DNA of 32,982 nucleotides from Chromatiaceae bacterium. Its GTDB lineage: Bacteria; Pseudomonadota; Gammaproteobacteria; Chromatiales; Chromatiaceae. Positions 23,315 to 32,167 of the stretch are shown in pieces. The stretch spans positions 1 through 32,982 of the forward strand of contig JALOTB010000042.1 in the NCBI GenBank assembly GCA_025458165.1. The letters are read 5' to 3'. Under the pieces are notes generated by a model. That model saw only the letters and a program-made list of their open reading frames with translations. It was not told the origin of the DNA and did no database searches. A program made the translations under genes and the position numbers. Within the stretch, counting starts at the first letter, position 1; each line of letters begins with the position of its first letter.

Positions 23315-25963
23315 ATGCTTACATTCTCATCTTCAGCGGCAGACCCTCTGCCGCATGTCGGCGGCGGGGGTCGTCCCGCCTGGCGGCAACCCGTCAGACG
23401 CCGTTCCCAATACATCCCGGCCGCGCTGATGCTGGTTAGCAGCGCGTTGGCCTGGCCCAGCCTCAGCCAGGCCGCCTGCACCATCAACCCGTCCAGCCCC
23501 TCGGTGAGCGTGGGCGGCAACATCCAGTGGTCCGTGACCAACATCACCGGCGTCAGCGGCAACGCCAACAAGTACAAGTACGCCTGGACCTTCAGCGGCG
23601 GCAGCCCGTCGCCGACCTCCAGCAGCAACGCGAGCCAGACCGTCACCTACGCCGCCTCGGGGAGCTCCACCACCAACCTCACGGTGAGCGGAAGCGGCGG
23701 GACGAGCACGAGCTGTAGCCGCACGTTCACCGTCTCCGCGGGCGGGGGCGACACCCAGGCCCCGACCGCCCCGAGCAACCTCTCCGCCACCGCGACCAGC
23801 TCGAGCCAGATCAGCCTCGCCTGGACCGCCTCGACCGACAACGTGGGCGTCACCGGCTATCGCATCGAGCGCTGCCAGGGGTCGAGCACCTGCACCAATT
23901 TCGGCGAGATCGCAACGACCACCGGCCCGAGCTTCACCAACAATGGCCTAGTGGCCAACACCACCTACCGCTATCGGGTGCGGGCCAACGACGCGGCGGG
24001 CAATCTAAGCACCTACTCCAACATCGCCACCGCCACCACCCAGCAGGCCCTCTCCTGCAGCCCGCTGACCACCGGTAGCCACGTCGGCTGCTTCGACAAC
24101 TACACCGGCCCCGGCACCTGCGTCGCCTGTCACGAGGGCCAAGCGCGCGACATCCACAAGAGCGTGCACTACCAGCAGCACGGCCCCACCGACTATGTCA
24201 CCAACATCAGTGGCAGCGCTGGGGAGGGCCCCGCCGGCAACGGTGCCCCGGCCGTGAGCTCGGTGATTGCGGTGAACACCTACTGCGGCACCCACGAGAG
24301 CTCGCCGCGCTTCACCTGCTCGGGCTGTCACGTGGGCAATGGGCGCTGGCCCAAGACCCCGGAGCAGCTCGCCTCGCTGAACACCGCGGGTCAGCTCCAG
24401 GAGCTCGCCAACATCGACTGCCTGATGTGTCACCAGGAGGTGTACAAGCGCTATCCCAATCCCGACCCCCTGACCGGCGGCGGCTTCACCAACTTTGAGC
24501 TGCTGAACGTCACGCTGGACACCAACGGCCTTCTGGTCGCCTCGCCGGGGAGCACGGTCCTGCGCTACGGGGTCGAGGGCCTGCCGGTGGTCGGCGCTCA
24601 GCAGGACTTCTTGTTCGTGCCCGCCGACCCGTTCAACGCCCTGCTGGCCGATGTCGCCACCTCGCGCAAGATGACCATCTCGTCGCTCCAGGCGGCGGAG
24701 ACGGTGCACATGCCGACCCGGCGGGCGTGCCTGAACTGCCATGCCGGCGCCGCGGGTGCCGACGGGGCCAAGCGCGGCGATCTCTCCACCGCGCTGGTCA
24801 GCCCGCCGTCGACGCTCGACCACCACATGAGCCCGGCCGGCCAGAACATGGCCTGCTCCGACTGCCACAGCGCGGGGGCCCATCGGGTGCGCGGCCGCGG
24901 CCTCGACCTGCGGGTGAATGATGTGCCGCAGCGCTTCACCTGCGACAGCGCCGGGTGCCACACCAGCCGGCCGCACGCGGACTTCGGCACCGGCGTCGCC
25001 ACCACCCGGGACGGCCATGCGATCAAGGTCGCCTGCCAGACCTGCCACATCCCGACCTACGGCAAGGTGATCGCCACCGAGGTGGCGCGTGACTGGCAGG
25101 ACCCGCACGTCTCGCAGACCGCCTGCAACGGCCGCGGCGGCTGGCTCCCGAACGAGATGAAGGGGGCGCTGAACCTGGTGCCGAGCTACGCCTGGTTCGA
25201 CGGGCTGAGCGAGGTGTCGTATCTGGGCGAGGCCCTGAGCGGGGTGCCGACGATCCCGCTGGTCGCGAGCATTGCCACCCCCTTCAAGGCGAGCGCCACC
25301 GACTCGAAGTTCGCCAGCACCTCGGTCGGCAACTTCGACGCCGGCGATCCGGCCTACGTGATCGGGGCCCCCAGCGCGATCATCGCCGCGAATGGCGCGC
25401 TCAACATGACCCTGGGTGTCAGCAACAGCAACGCCAAGCTCTACCCAATGAAGGAGCACTGGGGCAAGCTCGCGCGCAACGACCGCACCGGCACGCTGGT
25501 CCCGCATTCGACCTTCGAGTTCTTCCGCACCGGCGACTTCGACCGTGCGGTGGACGAGGGCCTGACGCGTGCGTCGAACATGAGCACCAGCGACCCGGTA
25601 TCGGTGGTCCCGGTCCACACCTTCCAGACCATCAACCACGGGGTGGAGCCCAAGGCCAACGCGCTCGCCTGCAACTCCTGCCACAAGCCGCTGAGCAGCG
25701 CCGCGCGGATCGACCTCAAGGCCAACTACGGCTACGGGCTGCGCACCGGGACCAGCGCGGTGGTCGGGACCCTGTTCAGCGGGAACCTGAACGGCAACCT
25801 CGACAACATCTGCTCGCAGTGCCACCGCAACAAGACGAACGCCAGCGCCCGGGAGTTCAGCACGGTGCACAGCCGGCACGTGAACACCCGCGGCAAGGAC
25901 TGCGCGGCCTGCCACAACTTCTCGCGGCTGGACACGCGTACCGGACTGACGCTCAACCGTTAG
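23315..25963 (+). CDS. Secreted ten-heme cytochrome c with PKD-like and fibronectin-III domains, 882 aa
   Basis: After a long basic N-region and a signal peptide (ALMLVSSALAWPSLSQA, cleavage near residue 53) come an Ig/PKD-like domain (about 55-145), a fibronectin type III domain (about 148-244) and a heme region. Nine CxxCH sites begin at residues 269, 335, 369, 472, 514, 574, 786, 833 and 863, with one CX4CH at 543 (CDSAGCH). The block around 466-520 (MPTRRACLNCHAG, KRGDLSTAL, MACSDCH) resembles the octaheme tetrathionate reductase (Otr) family. No C-terminal anchor is seen, so a periplasmic or extracellular electron carrier or reductase is likely. GGAGGAG lies eight bases before ATG. No NapC- or CymA-like partner is adjacent. 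A strong terminator follows. Confidence 0.88.
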   Translation: MLTFSSSAADPLPHVGGGGRPAWRQPVRRRSQYIPAALMLVSSALAWPSLSQAACTINPSSPSVSVGGNIQWSVTNITGVSGNANKYKYAWTFSGGSPSPTSSSNASQTVTYAASGSSTTNLTVSGSGGTSTSCSRTFTVSAGGGDTQAPTAPSNLSATATSSSQISLAWTASTDNVGVTGYRIERCQGSSTCTNFGEIATTTGPSFTNNGLVANTTYRYRVRANDAAGNLSTYSNIATATTQQALSCSPLTTGSHVGCFDNYTGPGTCVACHEGQARDIHKSVHYQQHGPTDYVTNISGSAGEGPAGNGAPAVSSVIAVNTYCGTHESSPRFTCSGCHVGNGRWPKTPEQLASLNTAGQLQELANIDCLMCHQEVYKRYPNPDPLTGGGFTNFELLNVTLDTNGLLVASPGSTVLRYGVEGLPVVGAQQDFLFVPADPFNALLADVATSRKMTISSLQAAETVHMPTRRACLNCHAGAAGADGAKRGDLSTALVSPPSTLDHHMSPAGQNMACSDCHSAGAHRVRGRGLDLRVNDVPQRFTCDSAGCHTSRPHADFGTGVATTRDGHAIKVACQTCHIPTYGKVIATEVARDWQDPHVSQTACNGRGGWLPNEMKGALNLVPSYAWFDGLSEVSYLGEALSGVPTIPLVASIATPFKASATDSKFASTSVGNFDAGDPAYVIGAPSAIIAANGALNMTLGVSNSNAKLYPMKEHWGKLARNDRTGTLVPHSTFEFFRTGDFDRAVDEGLTRASNMSTSDPVSVVPVHTFQTINHGVEPKANALACNSCHKPLSSAARIDLKANYGYGLRTGTSAVVGTLFSGNLNGNLDNICSQCHRNKTNASAREFSTVHSRHVNTRGKDCAACHNFSRLDTRTGLTLNR

Positions 25964-25992
25964 CCGCCGCTAGCGGCCAGTGACTGGCTTGA

Positions 25993-26020
25993 GGCCCGGA
26001 CGCGAGTCCGGGCCTTTTTT
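25993..26020 (+). terminator. Strong rho-independent terminator after the multiheme cytochrome
   Basis: GGCCCGGAC (25993-26001), loop GCGA and GTCCGGGCC (26006-26014) make a perfect nine-pair stem followed by six T. It ends the cytochrome transcript 13 bases before the prlC stop codon on the other strand. Confidence 0.92.
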
Positions 26021-26033
26021 GTTGTGCGCTCGG

Positions 26034-28070
26034 TCAGGCGGCGATGCCGGTATGCCGCAGCAGGGCGTCGATGGTGGGCTCGCGCCCGCGGAACGCGACG
26101 TAGAGGTCCATCGCCTCGGCCGAGCCGCCCTTCTCCAGGATCTGCTCACGGAAGGAGCGGCCGGTGCCGGTGTCGAGCACGCCGCGCTCCTCGAAGAGCG
26201 AGAAGGCGTCCGCGGAGAGGACCTCCGCCCATTTGTAGCTGTAGTAGCCGGCCGCGTAGCCGCCCGCGAAGATGTGCGAGAAGCCGTGGGCGAAGCGATT
26301 GAAGGCGGGGGGCTTCAGCACCGCCACCTGCTCGCGCACCTCGTCGAGGATCTCGTAGACGCGCCCGCCCCGCGCCGGGTCATACTCGAGGTGGATGCGG
26401 AAATCGAGCACGGCGAACTCGAGCTGGCGGACCATCTGCATCGCGGACTGGAAATTCTTGGCCGCGTGCATGCGCTGGTAGAGGTCGGCCGGGATGGGCT
26501 CGCCGGTCTCGACATGGCCGGAGATCAGGTCGAGCGGCTCGCGCTCCCAGCACCAGTTCTCGAGGATCTGGCTCGGCAGCTCCACCGCGTCCCAGGGCAC
26601 CCCGTTGATCCCGGCGACCGCCGGGTAGTCGACGCGGGTCAGCATGTGGTGCAGGCCGTGGCCGAACTCGTGGAACAGGGTCTGCACCTCGTCGTGGGTC
26701 AGCAGCGACGGCCGCTCGCCCACCGGCGGGGTGAAGTTGCACACCAGGTACGCGACCGGGATCTGGTCGCAGCGGTTGGTGTGTAGGCGGTTGGTGCAGA
26801 CGTCCATCCAGGCGCCGCCCCGCTTCTTCGCCCGCGCGAAGGGGTCGAGGTAGAACTGACCGCGGAGCTCCCCCGCCGCGTCGCGGATCTCGAAGAAGCG
26901 CACATCGGGGTGCCAGGTATCGAATTGCGAGACCTCGTCGATCCTGAGGTCGAAGAGCCGCTCGACCACCCGAAACATCCCGTCGAGGACCCGCGGCATC
27001 GGGAAATAGGGGCGCAGCTCCTCCTGGGTCACCCGGTAGCGGTGCTCGCGCAGGCGCTCGGAGTAGAAGGCCAGGTCCCATGGCTGGAGGTCCTCGGCGC
27101 CGCACTGCTCGCGGGCGAAGGACTGGAGCTCGGCGAGCTCAGCCCGCGCGCGCTTCACCGAGCGCTCGGCGAGGTCGTTGAGGAACCCCATCACCTCGTC
27201 GGTGCTCCGTGCCATCTTGGTCGCGAGCGAGCGCTCGGCGTAGTTGCTGAAGCCGAGCAGCCCGGCCAGCTCGTGGCGCAGCGCCAGGATGCGCTCCATC
27301 GTCTCGCTGTTGTCCCACTGCCCGGCGTGCGGGCCCTGATCCGAGGCGCGCGTGGTGTAGGCGGTGTAGACCTCCTCGCGCAGCGCCCGGTCCTCGGCGT
27401 AGGTCATGACGGGGAGGTACGAGGGGAAATCGAGCGTGATCGTCCAGCCGGTCTCGCCGCGCTGCTCGGCGGTCTGGCGGGCGAGGGCGAGCGCGGACTC
27501 GGGCAGCCCGGCAAGTGCCGCGGCGTCGTCGAAGCGCTTGCTCCAGGCGTTGGTGGCGTCGAGCAGGTTCTCCCCGTACTTGTTGGTGAGCGTGGAGAGC
27601 TCCTGGCTGATGGCCTTATAGCGGGCCTTCTTGTCCTCGGGCAGGTCGACGCCGGAGAGTCGGAAGTCGCGCAGCGCGTTCTCCAAGAGCTTGCGCTGGG
27701 CGCCGTCGAGGTGCTCCTCGCCGGCGACGACGCGGTAGGCCTCGAACAGGGCGCGGTTCTGACCGACCTCGGTCGCGTACTCGCTTAACTTCGGCAGGCA
27801 GGCGTTGTAGACCTGGCGGAGCCCCTCGTTGTCCATCACCGAGTTGAGGTGGCTGACGGGCGACCAGGTGCGGTTCAAGGCATCGTCGGCCTCCTCCAGG
27901 GGCTCGACCAGGCACTCCCAGGTGGGGAGCTCGGTCGCGGCCTTGGCGGTCAGCTCGGCGATGCGGGCCCGGCACTCCGCGAGCCGCCGGTCGACGGCGG
28001 GCTCCACGTGCTCGGGGCGGATGAGTGAGAAGGGCGGCAGCCCGGGCATGTCGAGGAGTGGATTGTCCAT
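26034..28070 (-). CDS. prlC: Oligopeptidase A (PrlC), M3 family metallopeptidase, 678 aa
   Basis: A cytoplasmic zinc peptidase that cuts short peptides, including degraded signal peptides. The zinc site HEFGH is at residues 467-471 in LFHEFGHGLHHML, with the third ligand glutamate expected in the helix about 25 residues further on (around PSQILENWCWE). The C-terminal substrate block HIFAGGYAAGYYSYKWAE is present. The length of 678 residues equals E. coli PrlC (680). It lies 37 bases behind the CNP1-like gene on the same strand and near a gamma-class carbonic anhydrase gene, an arrangement I recall from Pseudomonas. Nothing unusual in sequence. Confidence 0.96.
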   Translation of the reverse strand: MDNPLLDMPGLPPFSLIRPEHVEPAVDRRLAECRARIAELTAKAATELPTWECLVEPLEEADDALNRTWSPVSHLNSVMDNEGLRQVYNACLPKLSEYATEVGQNRALFEAYRVVAGEEHLDGAQRKLLENALRDFRLSGVDLPEDKKARYKAISQELSTLTNKYGENLLDATNAWSKRFDDAAALAGLPESALALARQTAEQRGETGWTITLDFPSYLPVMTYAEDRALREEVYTAYTTRASDQGPHAGQWDNSETMERILALRHELAGLLGFSNYAERSLATKMARSTDEVMGFLNDLAERSVKRARAELAELQSFAREQCGAEDLQPWDLAFYSERLREHRYRVTQEELRPYFPMPRVLDGMFRVVERLFDLRIDEVSQFDTWHPDVRFFEIRDAAGELRGQFYLDPFARAKKRGGAWMDVCTNRLHTNRCDQIPVAYLVCNFTPPVGERPSLLTHDEVQTLFHEFGHGLHHMLTRVDYPAVAGINGVPWDAVELPSQILENWCWEREPLDLISGHVETGEPIPADLYQRMHAAKNFQSAMQMVRQLEFAVLDFRIHLEYDPARGGRVYEILDEVREQVAVLKPPAFNRFAHGFSHIFAGGYAAGYYSYKWAEVLSADAFSLFEERGVLDTGTGRSFREQILEKGGSAEAMDLYVAFRGREPTIDALLRHTGIAA

Positions 28071-28107
28071 CGTCAGTGCTCGCTTGGATGATCGGGTGGT
28101 GGCGGCG

Positions 28108-28686
28108 TCAGTCGGTCATGAAGCCGGCGTTCTCGCGCGGGTGGATGGGGCCCTTCATGGCGCGGATCATGTCCTTCTTCGGGCGTGGCTCGAACTTGAG
28201 CGGCACGCATAGGATCTGGCCGTGGAGCTGACGCCGGTAGTCGTTGTCGTTGGCCTCCGGCAGCCCCTGCCAGTCGCTCGCCGGCGCTGGCTCGAAGCGA
28301 CCACCGACGCCAAAGGCGTAGACCTTGTGCTGGCCCTTGGGGGTGCAGCGGATACCCTCGAAGGAGACATTGCGCGCCCCGCTCGCTGACTCCGCCACCA
28401 GGGTGTAGCGCACCACCTGATCGCTCCCGACCGCGAGATGACGGCCGTCGAGGTAGTAGCGCAGTGGTCCGCGCGGGCCGTCGAGCCGCAGCTCGACCAG
28501 GTCGGCGTCCTTGGGCCAGGGGGGCAGATCGGCGATGCCCTCGCTCCAGTAGTCGGGCTCCTTGATGGAGCTTGGGGGGATCGGCCCCGACTCGTCGAGG
28601 AAGGGTCGCTCGGCGAGTGCGGGACCGGCTGAGACACCGGCGACGAGCAGCGCGGCGGCGATGCGTAGGGCGGGTTTCTGGATCAT
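28108..28686 (-). CDS. CNP1-like family periplasmic protein, 192 aa
   Basis: The signal peptide ALRIAAALLVAGVSAGPALA is followed by the CNP1-like domain: a WPKDADLVEL stretch, FEGIRCTPKGQHKVYAFG and a second cysteine in GQILCVPL near the C-terminus. The two cysteines could form a disulfide in the periplasm. The family is widespread in proteobacteria and has no established function. The ATG at 28686 gives the signal peptide; a longer open frame on this strand runs into the opposite carbonic anhydrase gene and is rejected. Probably co-transcribed with prlC. Confidence 0.85.
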   Translation of the reverse strand: MIQKPALRIAAALLVAGVSAGPALAERPFLDESGPIPPSSIKEPDYWSEGIADLPPWPKDADLVELRLDGPRGPLRYYLDGRHLAVGSDQVVRYTLVAESASGARNVSFEGIRCTPKGQHKVYAFGVGGRFEPAPASDWQGLPEANDNDYRRQLHGQILCVPLKFEPRPKKDMIRAMKGPIHPRENAGFMTD

Positions 28687-28764
28687 CGGGCTTCGGCTAG
28701 AGTGCGGCTGGGGATCAATGTAAGGGCACACCCCGACCCGGGGTAGCCCAGCGGGGAAGTCAGG

Positions 28765-29316
28765 GTGGCGTCGAACGTACGCAGCTTCGCAAACAAGCGG
28801 CCGCGGGTCGACCCGAGCGCCTGGATCGACCCCAGCGCACTGGTGATCGGCGAGGTCGAGATCGGGCCGGGCTCGTCCGTTTGGCCGATGTGCGTCCTGC
28901 GCGGGGACATCCACCGTATCACCATCGGGGCCAAGACCAACATCCAGGACGGCAGCATCCTGCACGTCTCGCACGACAGCCGGTTCCTGCCTGGGGGGGC
29001 GCCGGTGCTGATCCACGACCGGGTCACCGTCGGCCACCAGGTGGTCCTCCACGGCTGCGAGGTGTGCGAGCTCTGTCTCATCGGCATCGGCGCGCGCGTC
29101 CTCGATCGCGTGGTGATCGAGCCGCATACCATCATCGCCGCCGGCGCGCTGATCCCGCCGGGGCGGGTGCTCGAAGGCGGCCACCTCTGGGTTGGCGCAC
29201 CCGCCCGTCGGGCCAGGGCGCTGACCGACCAGGAGCTGGAGTATCTCGAGTACGTGGCCGAGAACTACGTGCACCTCGCCCAAGCCCACCATGCCAGCCT
29301 TGCCGCTGGTGGCTGA
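28765..29316 (+). CDS. Gamma-class carbonic anhydrase family protein (YrdA-like), 183 aa
   Basis: The chain is a left-handed beta-helix built of hexapeptide repeats. Zinc ligands of the gamma class are present: HVSHDS near residue 70 and GHQVVLHGC near 90-98. The conserved RGD-like segment VLRGDIHRITIG and NIQDGSILH also fit. Proteins of this group hydrate carbon dioxide or merely share the fold; activity has been shown for only some. GTG 28765 is the likely start, with GGGGAAG upstream, though MASNVRSFANKRP is a plausible N-terminus only by analogy. It is divergent from the CNP1-like gene and convergent with the oxygenase. Confidence 0.93.
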   Translation: MASNVRSFANKRPRVDPSAWIDPSALVIGEVEIGPGSSVWPMCVLRGDIHRITIGAKTNIQDGSILHVSHDSRFLPGGAPVLIHDRVTVGHQVVLHGCEVCELCLIGIGARVLDRVVIEPHTIIAAGALIPPGRVLEGGHLWVGAPARRARALTDQELEYLEYVAENYVHLAQAHHASLAAGG

Positions 29317-29332
29317 GCCCAGCGCTCAGCCA
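29310..29332. terminator. Perfect hairpin enclosing both convergent stop codons
   Basis: TGGCTGAGC (29310-29318), loop CCAGC and GCTCAGCCA (29324-29332) form a nine-pair stem. The carbonic anhydrase stop (29314-29316) is in the left arm and the oxygenase stop (29326-29328) in the right. No T-run follows on either strand; it may act as a bidirectional pause or end-protecting structure. Confidence 0.5.
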
Positions 29333-29871
29333 GCCGCAGGGCCGAAGTTGAAGGCGAGCGATAAGCGCAGCTCCCCGCTGCGGTTGGTCTCCACTTGGTG
29401 CACGAGCTGGGGCGGGAAGAAGAGCATGAGCCCCGGCGCCGGGGTCACGCGCGCCTTGAGCCAGCCGTCGAGCAGCAACAGGTCGCCCGAGTCGGGCGGC
29501 ACCTGCACGTAATAGACGCCCGAGAGCAGCTCATCGTTCTCGTCGTGGTTGTGCGCGGTGGTCGACTGCCCTGGCCCCTGCGCGTTGAGCCAGAAGCCGC
29601 AGCGCAGGGGTTGTTCCTTGCCCAGGATCTCGCGCGCGCAGCGCTCGGCCGTGTCGAGCACCTGCGCGATCTCCGGGATGCGCGTGCGCTCCAGGTAGAG
29701 GTTCTCGTAGCGCCCGCCGAAGTAGTGGGTGCGGCGAGTGAAGTCGCCCTCGCCCAGGGACTGGTAGGCGGCGGCGAGCGCGGCGTTGATCCGCTCGGCG
29801 TCGGGCAGGCGTGTGCCGTGCACTGGGGTGCTCGACCACAGGCGAGGGGGTGCCGGGTGCGGCTCATTCAT
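29326..29871 (-). CDS. Putative 2OG-Fe(II) oxygenase-like protein, 181 aa
   Basis: A double-stranded beta-helix protein. The block [26 protein letters not shown] with [17 protein letters not shown], then [15 protein letters not shown] and LRLSLAFNF, matches the putative 2OG-Fe(II) oxygenase family (TIGR02466-type). H107/H109 and H158 are likely iron ligands and R169 could hold 2-oxoglutarate. The substrate is unknown. The start ATG at 29871 overlaps the creA stop by eight bases, so translation is probably coupled. It is the last gene of the leftward cluster with creA and the HemY-like oxidase. Confidence 0.75.
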   Translation of the reverse strand: MNEPHPAPPRLWSSTPVHGTRLPDAERINAALAAAYQSLGEGDFTRRTHYFGGRYENLYLERTRIPEIAQVLDTAERCAREILGKEQPLRCGFWLNAQGPGQSTTAHNHDENDELLSGVYYVQVPPDSGDLLLLDGWLKARVTPAPGLMLFFPPQLVHQVETNRSGELRLSLAFNFGPAAG

Positions 29872-30388
29872 CGGCGGCCCCTTGGGGCGCGGTGACCGCC
29901 GGCCAGGGCTGGATCGGGACCACCGAGATGCTGTTCTTCGGTGAGCCCTCGATGATGCGGTCGCTGAAGGTCAGATAGACCAGCACGTTGCGCCGGGCAT
30001 CGTAGAAACGCACCACCTGCAAGGTTTTGAAGATCAGCGAGGTGCGCTTCTTGAAGACCTCCTCCCCATCACGTTTGCGGTTGCGGATGTCCGCGCTCAG
30101 CGTGATCGGGCCCACCTGGCGGCAGGCGATGGAGGCGTCGGAGGTGTCCTCGGCGACCCCGACCGCCCCTGAGATACCACCGGTCTTCGCACGGCTCAGG
30201 TAACAGGCGACACCGGGGATGTCGGCGTCGTCGAAGACCTCGACGACGATCTTGTCGTTGGGCCCGAGCCACTTGAAGCGGGTGCTGACGGTGCCGAGCT
30301 CCTCGGCGCAGGCGGGCACCGCCGCCCCGATCAGGCCCGCACTCAGTGCCAGGATGACGGCGATCTGCCGGGTGTGACGATCTGGCAT
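29864..30388 (-). CDS. creA: CreA family protein, 174 aa
   Basis: CreA is a periplasmic protein of unknown function encoded with or without the CreBC regulators. The signal peptide is [19 protein letters not shown]. The mature part has [48 protein letters not shown] and [18 protein letters not shown], all typical of the family, with two cysteines that could pair. Length is normal. No creB, creC or creD gene lies nearby. Instead it follows the HemY-like gene by six bases and overlaps the oxygenase, so it is part of a different operon here. Confidence 0.93.
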   Translation of the reverse strand: MPDRHTRQIAVILALSAGLIGAAVPACAEELGTVSTRFKWLGPNDKIVVEVFDDADIPGVACYLSRAKTGGISGAVGVAEDTSDASIACRQVGPITLSADIRNRKRDGEEVFKKRTSLIFKTLQVVRFYDARRNVLVYLTFSDRIIEGSPKNSISVVPIQPWPAVTAPQGAADE

Positions 30389-30394
30389 CGGGCG

Positions 30395-31594
30395 TCAGCC
30401 GGCAAAGAGGCGCAGGAACTCCCGATGACTGCGGGTGAGGCAGTCCTCGATGGAGACGCCGACGAACCAGTTGCCGGTGAGCGCGAGCCGCGTGCCGGCG
30501 AGCAGCGCGTCGATGCGGGCCACCCGCTCCAGGTGCCCGGCGCGCAGGGCCGGCAGCCGGTTGATGGCGCGGTCGATCCCGGCGACCTGCTCCTGATGGA
30601 TGCCGAGGACGCGGCAGGCGTGCTCCACCTGGGCCGCCGGCGCCAGCGCGCCGGACCGGAAGTGGAAGGTGAAGCCGCGGTAGCGCGGATCGGCGAGGTA
30701 GTCGCGCGAGACCATCGAGTAGAAGGCGTCGTCGACCGCGATCAGCCCCGCGAGCGGCGGCAGATGGCCGAGCTCGGCCGCAGGTACGCATAAGATCAGG
30801 GACTCGGTCTCGGCCGTCCCGATGCCGGCGACGGCTCGGCGCAGGTCGCCCATCGCCTCGGGGATCAGGGACGCGGCCACGTCGGGCGGCACGGCCAGCG
30901 AGAGGAAGCGGCAGCGCAGCTCCTCGCCGTCGCCGACGATGACCTGGAAGCGGTCACCGGTGCGGTGGACCGCGCTGACCGGACTCGCCGTGCGCAGGCT
31001 GAGCCCGGGCTGCTCGGCCATTGCCCTGGGGATGTCGCTCAGCCCCCGCGGGAAGGTGAAGCTGCGCAGCACCTCCTTACGCCGGGGCTTGCGCCGGAAG
31101 AGGAGGTCCGCGGGGAAGTCATCGGCCGGCTGGCAAATCACGGCGCGGAACGCTGGCCCGAACAGGTCCTGATAATTGCGCCGCCCGAGCCCCCCGCCGT
31201 AGTAGTCGGCGACGCTGCGCCCCGCCTTATCTCGTGCGAAGAGCCTGGGCAGGGAGACGGCCAGCTCCAGCGGATGCAGCGCGGAGAGAATGGAGCGGCG
31301 CTGGCCCCCGCTCCAGAGCGAGTAGGAGGTCTTGGCCTTGGCAGTGAGGCGATCCTGCAGCCCGAGGTCGCGCAGGATGTCGATCAGGTGGCCGTAGCTG
31401 TTGAAGCAGGTGTGCGCTCCGCCCTCGGCCCAGAAGTCGCCGCATCCCGGAAAGGTGCGGCTGTTGACGCAGCCCCCGACGCGCTCACCCCGTTCCAATA
31501 CCAAGGTCGGGATGCCCGCGCGGACGGCGCGGTGGGCGAGCCCCAGACCGCTGACCCCGGCCCCTACGACCACGTGCTCCCAGCTTGTGCTCAT
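30395..31594 (-). CDS. FAD-dependent protoporphyrinogen oxidase-like (HemY-type) protein, 399 aa
   Basis: An amine-oxidase-fold flavoprotein. The FAD loop is VVGAGVSGLGLAHRA at about 9-23, followed by LVLERGERVGGCVNS, and the C-terminal flavin block LALTGNWFVGVSIEDCL resembles HemY-type protoporphyrinogen or coproporphyrinogen oxidases. Those oxidise porphyrinogen for heme and chlorophyll. At 399 residues it is shorter than usual (about 450), and no heme gene is adjacent, so it may act on a different substrate. It overlaps the preceding gene by four bases (TCAT at 31591-31594 read on the plus strand) and lies six bases before creA, a tight operon. Confidence 0.75.
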   Translation of the reverse strand: MSTSWEHVVVGAGVSGLGLAHRAVRAGIPTLVLERGERVGGCVNSRTFPGCGDFWAEGGAHTCFNSYGHLIDILRDLGLQDRLTAKAKTSYSLWSGGQRRSILSALHPLELAVSLPRLFARDKAGRSVADYYGGGLGRRNYQDLFGPAFRAVICQPADDFPADLLFRRKPRRKEVLRSFTFPRGLSDIPRAMAEQPGLSLRTASPVSAVHRTGDRFQVIVGDGEELRCRFLSLAVPPDVAASLIPEAMGDLRRAVAGIGTAETESLILCVPAAELGHLPPLAGLIAVDDAFYSMVSRDYLADPRYRGFTFHFRSGALAPAAQVEHACRVLGIHQEQVAGIDRAINRLPALRAGHLERVARIDALLAGTRLALTGNWFVGVSIEDCLTRSHREFLRLFAG

Positions 31595-32112
31595 GACCCT
31601 CGTCCGGTCTCGCCCTCCGTCGGGACGAGGCCCAGGTGCTCGATGTCGGGGACGGCCAGCGGCGGCGGGGGCGGGGCGCAGTCGGAGAGACTCCAGTCGC
31701 CCTCGACCAGGCTCAGATGGCTGAGGTCAATGGGCGGGGGCGCGGCGGAGACCGGCGGCTCCAAGGGCGTATCCGACTCCGGCGCGAGCCCGAGCTGGGA
31801 GTCCCCGGAACCTATCGACGCGGGCTCGGGCGTGTGGGGCCCCGCCGGCGGGACCGGTCGCCCCGGCTGGTTCTCGGCCGGTACGGGTGCGATACGCACC
31901 AGTGCCCCGGCGTCGCGAAAGAGGGCGTCGTAGCGCCTCGACGTCTCCGCGTCGACGGCACGCTTGACTGCGATGGGTTTACCGCTGAACAGCCGCTCGG
32001 CGGCCTCGTCGGAGACCTTGAATAGGGCCTGCACGCGGCGGCGGACCTCCGCCGGATTCGCGCCCGGCAGCGTCTCGCCTGCGAACAGGATGTCGAACCT
32101 GGCGTCGGACAT
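31591..32112 (-). CDS. Small protein with a conserved N-terminal domain and Pro-rich tail, 173 aa
   Basis: The first 75 residues (FDILFAGETLPGANPAEVRRRV, LFKVSDEAAERLFSGKPIAVKR, then RYDALFRDAGALVRI) form a domain I recall in front of RDD or DUF805-type membrane proteins of gammaproteobacteria. Here no membrane domain follows: the rest is low-complexity, rich in Pro, Ala, Glu and Gly. The function is unknown. ATG 32112 is chosen because the domain begins there; the open frame to 32289 is GC-rich filler. The stop overlaps the HemY-like start as ATGA, so the two are translationally linked. Confidence 0.75.
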   Translation of the reverse strand: MSDARFDILFAGETLPGANPAEVRRRVQALFKVSDEAAERLFSGKPIAVKRAVDAETSRRYDALFRDAGALVRIAPVPAENQPGRPVPPAGPHTPEPASIGSGDSQLGLAPESDTPLEPPVSAAPPPIDLSHLSLVEGDWSLSDCAPPPPPLAVPDIEHLGLVPTEGETGRGS

Positions 32113-32167
32113 GGGTACCCCCGATGCCCTCCCGCGGGCGCTCACCCGCGGGGGGCTTGGCCGGACC

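Noticed and set aside
24005..25915. Minus-strand open frame (636 aa) opposite the multiheme cytochrome
   Set aside because: The plus strand carries ten heme motifs; the antisense product has no domain.
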